Source: Treponema sp. (GTDB lineage Bacteria > Spirochaetota > Spirochaetia > Treponematales > Treponemataceae). From it: a stretch of 56,113 nucleotides of DNA. Every line of letters starts with the position of its first letter. The first letter of the stretch is position 1. The notes beneath the pieces are model-generated. The model ran no database searches, was not told the origin of the DNA, and saw nothing but the letters and a program-made list of their open reading frames with translations. The position numbers and the translations under genes were made by a program. Below, in pieces: positions 51,801 to 56,113 of the stretch. The DNA lies in NCBI GenBank assembly GCA_016281495.1, contig JAEEIU010000004.1, positions 1-56,113 of the forward strand, written 5' to 3'.

Positions 51801-52013
51801 AATCTTGGACTTTATGACATGAGCGGAAACGTTGCGGAATGGACTTGGAACAACATTCACCGTGGAGGTTCATGGAGTAGTGTTGTAAAGAGCGACACCA
51901 ATATCGCCGAAGAATGCACCGTATACGGTCGTCCTGCAGAAAACAAGACAAAACTTGGAGAGCGCCGTGTAATTGCAATGGCTGGATTGCGTGTGGTTCG
52001 CACAAAGTTCTGA
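48885..52013 (+). CDS. Secreted DUF6273 / double FGE-domain / InlB-repeat protein
   Basis: About 1042 residues from ATG 48885 (GAAGGG upstream; ATG 48897 also fits). Signal peptide (IVLAFLLSLLVPVFAGAAS). Then a DUF6273-like domain (about 35-350: YVYFGDWPQT, YFKVEPIKWRVLS, YSQIHAWLNG, DKVFLLSQAEV, GYYLRTPA), a first FGE-sulfatase domain (about 375-600, YRLPTELEWEYMA, but its second half is degenerate), two divergent InlB-type repeats (about 605-760, ending FKKAKP and SVIVQQ), and a second, complete FGE domain (about 765-1042: YRLPTEAEWEYLARGG, LYDMSGNVAEWTWN, IHRGGSW, GLRVVRTKF). Likely a surface or periplasmic binding protein. Unlike the gene at 4815 its C-terminus shows no run of NNC codons. 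Substrate unknown. Confidence 0.8.
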   Translation: MRYFMKNSKIVLAFLLSLLVPVFAGAASKKDSNDYEFHSTVTVLPKGTDGSAGTDATYVYFGDWPQTIKDPSVTINEKKTMKMGPNVYYKGDDGAWYAKVAENAQGDKPFYSDNSTVSQSKSGRSKYFKVEPIKWRVLSKDYNGSGKALLFAETVLDVIPFYSIQADLLKNPSELPERKIDKKTSAYENNYKYSQIHAWLNGVEYYSIEKNKTAKKSDYKGKGFLQIAFNSSAQKLIAQSDVNVSDDISKDKVFLLSQAEVTGSVNGALSVRYPSDYALAKGMPMAAYDGAGYYLRTPASERTKVAGVEHGSMAALQVYSQDAGVVPAIAVTLSLDGNAKLDAGKIAMADVKKKFDAKNASSIAVAAPKKDASGMLEVKGATVNKSVRYSEVFTYGRNATVADFYVCDHDVTKTEYEKYCASATGISSSSAATGTWYDAVIYCNLRSIAEGLAPAYYISDGGNKLCDPADWVAVEPNIKVNAKGEYSYSSDAPSDALNKGIKMDMSADGYRLPTELEWEYMAVFCGVYGTTPVWCWDWYVPFDEMPENPPVTGVEKIGERVVRGFYHKNFTMERNLVERESYPTPTAAGFRVVRSKPTAASSAFSVEVTVGSEGAGLAAAKVKTAKPGAVVRLENRENIGWEFDSYSAKDASGKAVKVSSSGSFIMPDSNVTVTAQFKKAKPYPVTFAKTENVTVKADKTEACVGETVALSFEFAQGYDIDTITVTDNSGNAVPVSSGKVFVMPKGGATVSVIVQQYDSKNFVFVPGATVKSISGSQVFTGKTFTIKDMYVCKHETTQAEWEKYMTYYGVASIGSGAGQSNDPNPYCPIARNGKGPDFPAYALNWFEAVIYCNLRSIDEGYEPVYYMGNMEKNPAQWEKLSGSYVRHNSAGKYYINDTTDESVLAKVKMDEKANGYRLPTEAEWEYLARGGKDKVSSRGTRYSGSDNYNNVGWCGRVASNGKAHEVMQKSPNNLGLYDMSGNVAEWTWNNIHRGGSWSSVVKSDTNIAEECTVYGRPAENKTKLGERRVIAMAGLRVVRTKF

Positions 52014-52025
52014 TAAAATGAAAAT

Positions 52026-52058
52026 GGGGTTGGTTAAAATGCCAGCCCCTTTTTTTTC
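52026..52058 (+). terminator. Terminator of the gene at 48885
   Basis: GGGG-T-TGG and CCA-G-CCCC pair, followed by eight T. Confidence 0.85.
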
Positions 52059-52092
52059 AACATGATTTTCGTTCAATTGGATTGTGATTCAA

Positions 52093-54066
52093 TCATAGCT
52101 CGCAATTGTCAATCGTCATAAAAGCCTTTTTGATTTTCTTTTCGTTGTACAAAACTGCATCCGCCTTTTCCAGTAATGAGTCCAGTTTTTCATCTCCATA
52201 CGGTTCATAGACTGCGTAACCCAGACTGATTGCAAGCTCAAATTCCTGGTCTGAATTTTTATTCCATTCGTCACAGTATTGCTCAAGCCGCCTCCGTGCA
52301 ATGTCCAGTTTTCTTTCCGTAAGGTTGGGGGCAACGATTGCAAATTCATCACCGCCAAGCCTTCCGATTATATCCGTGTGCCTGAATGTCCGGGACAGCA
52401 GTTGTGCCTCTGCCTTGATTGCGATGTCTCCTGCGGAATGCCCGTAGGTGTCGTTTATTTTCTTGAGCCCGTCGATGTCTCCAAAGAGAACCATGCCTCC
52501 GCGTCCCGTTACCTGCGAAACCCTGAGCGATTTCTGGCCGTAATCCAAAAATCCCCTTCTGTTCAACAGGCCCGTCAGGTCGTCGGTTACAGAGGTATGT
52601 GCCGCAATGTCGTATTCTTTTTCAAGTTCCTTTTTTTCTTCCTGGGCGCGTGTGATTGAGATTGCGGATGAAATTGCATTGGAAAGCATTTTGCAGACCA
52701 TTGTGTAGACCGTTGAATCATAATCACCCGGTTTGAAGATTATGTAGCCGAATAATGTCGTTGACCTGTACAGTGCCTGAACCTGCATTTCATCCATGCT
52801 TGCAAAGGTGTCTTCAGGAATCATCGTTTCCCTTGGATTAAATGGAATGGGCGTTTCCTGTTCTCCAAGCCAGTACCCCGAGAATCTGTCGTAAGCTGAA
52901 TATAGCAAAGCCTTGGCCGGCAGCGGGAAATATTCAAACCTGTCTGTTGATATCGGAGATTCAAATAATACAACTGCGGCGGACAAAATGCCTAAGGTTA
53001 TCAAATCCGTGTTTATCCGTTTCCTGAACTGGCTCAATGTCATGTCATTCTGCATTTCGGTATAAAGGTGAACGACTTGGGTGAACTGGGTCCTCTTTAA
53101 GCACCATTCGCCCACGGATGACATCATTTCCTTTGGGTTGTAGGGTATGACCTTTCCATTTTCATCAATAGAAATTGTCGTGTCGGACAGGGGAACGCAT
53201 GAGCATGACTGCCTGAATACTGAAATGGAAGGAACCAGACCGAGCTTTTCAACTTTTTCTCCCTTAAACATCCTGCAGAGGGTTTCAACAGCAAGGGCAC
53301 CCTGCAATTCCGAATTCTGATTTATCGTGGTAAGGGTGGGAGTCATTGAAGAAGACCTTAGCTCATCATCAAAACCCGTTACAAGGACATCCCCCGGAAC
53401 CTTTTTTCTGTTGTGCTGCAGCCAGTCGATTGAAGCGTATGCCATCTGGTCGTTCAATGCCACAATCGCATCAAAATCTATGCATCCTTTTTGATTCCTG
53501 TATTCGTTGAGTGCCTTGTATGCAAGGTCGTAGGAAAAACCGCCGTATAAAACAAGTGATTTGTCAAAGGCAATGTTGTGCTCATGCAATGTTTCCTTGA
53601 ATACCTCGATTCGGCTTAATGCATCCGTTGAAGTGTCATTGACTCCGAGAAGTGCAAGGCGGCGGCATTTGTGTTTTTCTATCAGGTGGGATATCATGTT
53701 TTTAAAGGCAAGCTTTCCATCACATATTATTGAAGGAACATCTTTTACTATGCTACCGATGCTTACCAGGGGTACCGGTGCAAAAGATTTTATGTACGAA
53801 CGAAGGTAATCCGCCGTTGAATTTGACAGCTGGGAGCCGGCAACAAAGATGATTCCGTCAACATTTTGCGGTGTAAGATGAGAGGCTATGGACAGAGACT
53901 GGTAGGAATATTCCTTTGTATTCTGCATTATCTTGCTTATAGGGAAAACCATAAGCTCCATTCCGTGTTCTCTGGCATACTTTGATGCCCCGGAGTAGAT
54001 TTTAAGAGCATACTCGGATTCTATGTAGTCAATAACAAAGGCTAGTCGTTTTACCGTTCTCATCAT
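52093..54066 (-). CDS. LacI/PBP-like sensor fused to GGDEF diguanylate cyclase
   Basis: The 657-residue protein begins directly with a LacI/periplasmic-binding-type sugar sensor fold (about 1-290: LAFVIDYIESEYALKIYSGASKYAREHG, VDGIIFVAGSQLS, DFDAIVALNDQMAYASIDWL, GFDDE) without the HTH of LacI and without a signal or TM segment, so it is cytosolic. A middle region (about 320-480) resembles a GAF-like sensor, then a coiled coil and a GGDEF domain (about 495-650) with DDLTGLLNRRGF, GDIDGLKKINDTYGH, and RLGGDEFAIV. The inhibitory I-site RHTD sits five residues before GGDEF, so it should make c-di-GMP with feedback control. A sugar-like ligand is inferred from the fold. A leaderless start at the second ATG (54063) is probable. 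Confidence 0.85.
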   Translation of the reverse strand: MMRTVKRLAFVIDYIESEYALKIYSGASKYAREHGMELMVFPISKIMQNTKEYSYQSLSIASHLTPQNVDGIIFVAGSQLSNSTADYLRSYIKSFAPVPLVSIGSIVKDVPSIICDGKLAFKNMISHLIEKHKCRRLALLGVNDTSTDALSRIEVFKETLHEHNIAFDKSLVLYGGFSYDLAYKALNEYRNQKGCIDFDAIVALNDQMAYASIDWLQHNRKKVPGDVLVTGFDDELRSSSMTPTLTTINQNSELQGALAVETLCRMFKGEKVEKLGLVPSISVFRQSCSCVPLSDTTISIDENGKVIPYNPKEMMSSVGEWCLKRTQFTQVVHLYTEMQNDMTLSQFRKRINTDLITLGILSAAVVLFESPISTDRFEYFPLPAKALLYSAYDRFSGYWLGEQETPIPFNPRETMIPEDTFASMDEMQVQALYRSTTLFGYIIFKPGDYDSTVYTMVCKMLSNAISSAISITRAQEEKKELEKEYDIAAHTSVTDDLTGLLNRRGFLDYGQKSLRVSQVTGRGGMVLFGDIDGLKKINDTYGHSAGDIAIKAEAQLLSRTFRHTDIIGRLGGDEFAIVAPNLTERKLDIARRRLEQYCDEWNKNSDQEFELAISLGYAVYEPYGDEKLDSLLEKADAVLYNEKKIKKAFMTIDNCEL

Positions 54067-54070
54067 ATAA

Positions 54071-54098
54071 ATTATAAATCGAAATGGAAAATATGCAA
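54071..54098 (-). promoter_or_regulatory. Leaderless-type promoter of the GGDEF gene
   Basis: On the minus strand TTGCAT (54093-54098), 16 bp, TATAAT (54071-54076); the second ATG of the gene follows after seven bases. Confidence 0.65.
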
Positions 54099-54204
54099 GT
54101 TGTTTTTTTTCCCTTTACAAATACAGCTTTATCTGTTACCTTTTAAATATAGAGGAAAATCAAAAAAAATCAAAAAAAGACCTCTTTGGTCGTAGGAGAA
54201 TACT

Positions 54205-54582
54205 ATGGTGCTTAAATTCTACAAATGTAAGAAATGCGGAAAAGTCATTGCCGTGCTAAAGGGCTCACCATGTGACACGATGTGTTGTGGAGAGGCTATG
54301 GTCGAACTTAAGGCGAACACAACCGATGCCGCCGTTGAAAAGCACGTTCCCGTCCTTCAGTTGAATGGAAATGTCGTTCAGGTTTCTGTGGGTTCTGTAA
54401 GCCACCCCATGGAAGAAAAGCATTTCATCGAATGGATCTCGCTTGAGACATCCGCCGGAAATCAAATCAAATTCCTGAAGCCCGGATCTGAACCCAAGGC
54501 TACTTTCGCTCTGGCAGATGGAGAGGAAGTTGTAAGGGCCTACGCCTACTGCAACCTCCACGGACTATGGGCCGACAAATAG
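54205..54582 (+). CDS. dfx: Desulfoferrodoxin (superoxide reductase)
   Basis: The 125-residue protein reduces superoxide to peroxide without making oxygen. Its N-terminal desulforedoxin domain has four Cys (YKCKKCGK and DTMCCGE), the catalytic iron site has EKHVPV, the [11 protein letters not shown]is pair and the axial Cys plus His in [16 protein letters not shown] precedes the ATG. Nineteen bases later begins the flavin reductase-rubredoxin-rubrerythrin gene, so superoxide and peroxide removal are encoded together. Confidence 0.94.
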   Translation: MVLKFYKCKKCGKVIAVLKGSPCDTMCCGEAMVELKANTTDAAVEKHVPVLQLNGNVVQVSVGSVSHPMEEKHFIEWISLETSAGNQIKFLKPGSEPKATFALADGEEVVRAYAYCNLHGLWADK

Positions 54583-54601
54583 CGGACGCTTAAGGGGTTG
54601 T

Positions 54602-55819
54602 ATGGACAATAAGGCCTTATATAACATTTCTTACGGACTCTTTGTAATCGGTACAAGAAGCGGAGAGAAAATCAACGCCTGCATCACTAATACATGCATG
54701 CAGGTTGCCTCTGAACCGACCAGACTGTCAGTATCACTGCTGAATAAAAACTATACCTGCGACCTGATCAAGGAATCCTCTTTCTTCAGTCTCTCGGTGC
54801 TGGACAAGAACACAGCCTTTGAGGTCTTTAAGCGTTTCGGCTATCAGAGCGGAAGGGACGTGGATAAATTTGCCGGTTTTGAATATGAGGCGGACAGAAA
54901 CGGCTGCCCCCTTATTCTTTCAAATGCCTGCTCGGTCTTTTCATGCAGGGTGGTTTCAAAAACTGATTTGGGGACCCACACGCTTTTTGTCGCGGAGATA
55001 GAGGATGCTAAGGTTACCTCTTCTGTTGAACCCATGACCTATGCATATTATCAGAGCAGCGTAAAGCCCAAGGTCAAGGTTGAGTCTTCCAGGAAAATCA
55101 TAGGCTGGAGGTGCAAGATCTGCGGATACGAATACATGCAGAGCGAGCTGCCTTCAGATTACATTTGTCCCATGTGCGGACATCCGGCTGAAGACTTTGA
55201 GCCTATTTATGAAGCCCAGTCTGAAACGGTGGCAAATGAAAATAAAATCAAGGTTGAATCAAATCTTAAGGAGAATGAAATGAGCAACAAGTATTCGGGA
55301 ACGCAGACGGAAAAGAATCTGCAGGCTGCATTTGCAGGAGAAAGTCAGGCACGCAACAAGTACACGTACTTTGCGTCGGTCGCCAAGAAGGAAGGATACG
55401 AACAGATATCCGCCATGTTCCTCAAGACTGCCGACAACGAGAAAGAGCACGCTAAAATGTGGTTCAAGGAGCTGGGTGGAATCGGAGACACAAAGGCCAA
55501 CCTTTCTGCGGCTGCTGACGGAGAAAACTTTGAGTGGACCGACATGTACGAGGATTTTGCCAAGACTGCGGAAAAGGAAGGATTTACCGCCCTCGCTGCA
55601 AAGTTCCGTGGAGTTGCGGCTATTGAAAAGCATCATGAGGAAAGGTACCGCGCCCTGCTCAAAAACGTGGAGTCAAAAGAGGTGTTTGAAAAGAGCAGCG
55701 TAAAGGTTTGGGAATGCCGTAACTGCGGCCACATCGTCGTTGGAACCAAGGCTCCGGAAGTTTGCCCTGTATGCAACCACCCACAGAGCTACTTTGAGAT
55801 CAACGCTGAAAATTATTGA
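54602..55819 (+). CDS. Flavin reductase-rubredoxin-rubrerythrin fusion
   Basis: The 405-residue protein joins a flavin reductase-like FMN domain (about 1-155: [34 protein letters not shown]), a rubredoxin (about 168-203: CKICG and CPMCG), a polar linker, and a complete rubrerythrin (227-405: diiron motifs [26 protein letters not shown], then rubredoxin CRNCG and CPVCN). The first two parts resemble high-molecular-weight rubredoxin. The chain could pass electrons from NAD(P)H via FMN and rubredoxin to the diiron site that reduces peroxide. An AAGGAG box lies six bases before Met 227 (55280), so rubrerythrin may also be made separately. AAGGGG precedes the first ATG. Confidence 0.9.
   Translation: MDNKALYNISYGLFVIGTRSGEKINACITNTCMQVASEPTRLSVSLLNKNYTCDLIKESSFFSLSVLDKNTAFEVFKRFGYQSGRDVDKFAGFEYEADRNGCPLILSNACSVFSCRVVSKTDLGTHTLFVAEIEDAKVTSSVEPMTYAYYQSSVKPKVKVESSRKIIGWRCKICGYEYMQSELPSDYICPMCGHPAEDFEPIYEAQSETVANENKIKVESNLKENEMSNKYSGTQTEKNLQAAFAGESQARNKYTYFASVAKKEGYEQISAMFLKTADNEKEHAKMWFKELGGIGDTKANLSAAADGENFEWTDMYEDFAKTAEKEGFTALAAKFRGVAAIEKHHEERYRALLKNVESKEVFEKSSVKVWECRNCGHIVVGTKAPEVCPVCNHPQSYFEINAENY
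55268..55282 (+). promoter_or_regulatory. Internal ribosome binding site and ATG inside the fusion gene
   Basis: AAGGAG (55268-55273), six bases, ATG 55280 in frame. The sequence from this ATG is a full rubrerythrin. Confidence 0.6.
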
Positions 55820-55861
55820 TTGAATTTCTGCCTGCATTTAAGGCGGATTCATTTTGTAAGG

Positions 55862-55895
55862 CGCTCCATGACTTGTGTCGTGGGGCGTTTTTTTT
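55862..55895 (+). terminator. Terminator of the superoxide reductase operon
   Basis: CGCTCCATGAC pairs with GTCGTGGGGCG (two G-T pairs) around TTGT, followed by eight T. Confidence 0.85.
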
Positions 55896-55930
55896 CATCT
55901 TGAAGAAAGTAGGCTTTGAATTTTAGCTGT

Positions 55931-56113
55931 GAAAAAAAATTAAAAAATTTTATTGAAATTTTAACTTTTGCTGTTGACACAAAAAGAAGTATGTAGTATA
56001 TTAAACCTCGTCGCCTAAAACGGCGGCAAGCTGTTTGACAGTAAAGGGAAGGAAAGAAGACAATTAAGTTTGGTTGTAGTGCAGAACTAGACCAAACCTA
56101 GTAAGGTCAGTAC
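55931..56113 (+). promoter_or_regulatory. Strong promoter and leader, probably of an rRNA operon
   Basis: AT-rich UP-like tract (about 55931-55970), TTGACA (55974-55979), 17 bp, TATATT (55997-56002), then a non-coding leader with a boxA-like GCTGTTTGACAG (about 56031-56042) and an AGTTTGGT/ACCAAACCT hairpin. No start codon with a ribosome binding site follows. An rrn operon just past the window is the best guess. Confidence 0.5.

Overview
The window reads as chromosome of a host-associated, anaerobic spirochaete, most likely a Treponema. Supporting signs are an EF-G of the spirochaetal/mitochondrial EFG1 type ([15 protein letters not shown]-terminus), a type III glutamine synthetase, oxygen defence built from superoxide reductase, rubredoxin and rubrerythrin, an OmpA-like periplasmic protein, sigma-54, c-di-GMP and cyclic-nucleotide signalling, and surface proteins made of FGE-sulfatase, InlB-repeat and DUF6273-like modules. 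Base composition is moderate. Two tRNA genes (Pro-GGG, Leu-CAA) are present, and the window ends in what looks like an rRNA-type promoter and leader.

Layout. 1-480: tandem 171-bp repeats and shortened 40-bp derivatives. 550-4255: small outer-membrane protein, fusA and an adjoining RecA-like ATPase. 4411-6475: repeat elements, tRNA-Pro, a secreted FGE-fold protein with a C-terminus like a diversity-generating-retroelement (DGR) variable region, and a zinc-finger gene broken by TGA. 6476-9610: cytidylate-kinase-like protein, double cNMP-binding protein, PHP phosphoesterase. 9780-12855: potABC without potD. 12949-16090: a large protein of unknown function and hisC. 16164-25604 (minus): membrane protein, methyltransferase, rubredoxin, uup, OmpA-like protein, DUF4349 lipoprotein, Nudix, pgsA, rpoN and a small membrane protein. 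25761-30551: DUF1015, recQ, tRNA-Leu, comM. 30808-36116: glnN behind a leader terminator, TraB-like lipoprotein, parAB. 36185-43410: HD phosphohydrolase, AraC-type regulator, two alpha/beta hydrolases, SpoU methylase, PAP2 protein, Rrf2 regulator, beta-barrel protein. 43545-48277 (minus): gpmA, a small membrane protein, fabD-fabG-fabF-fabZ. 48708-52013: a long foldback leader and a 1042-residue secreted multidomain protein. 52093-55819: LacI-like sensor fused to GGDEF, then superoxide reductase and a flavin reductase-rubredoxin-rubrerythrin fusion.

Most notable observations. (1) The 3' end of the gene at 4815 has the protein pattern and codon signature of a DGR target, although no reverse transcriptase or template repeat is in the window. 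(2) Eight genes have a good -10 box 5-7 nt before the start codon and no Shine-Dalgarno, suggesting leaderless mRNAs. (3) A three-copy intergenic element has an 8-bp hairpin whose sequence differs in every copy but always pairs, with a fixed GTA loop and a fixed 15-nt tail. (4) A 160-nt near-continuous foldback lies immediately upstream of the ribosome binding site at 48873. (5) A flavin reductase-rubredoxin-rubrerythrin fusion carries a perfect internal ribosome binding site in front of the rubrerythrin part.

All family assignments come from reading motifs by eye; no database search was run.
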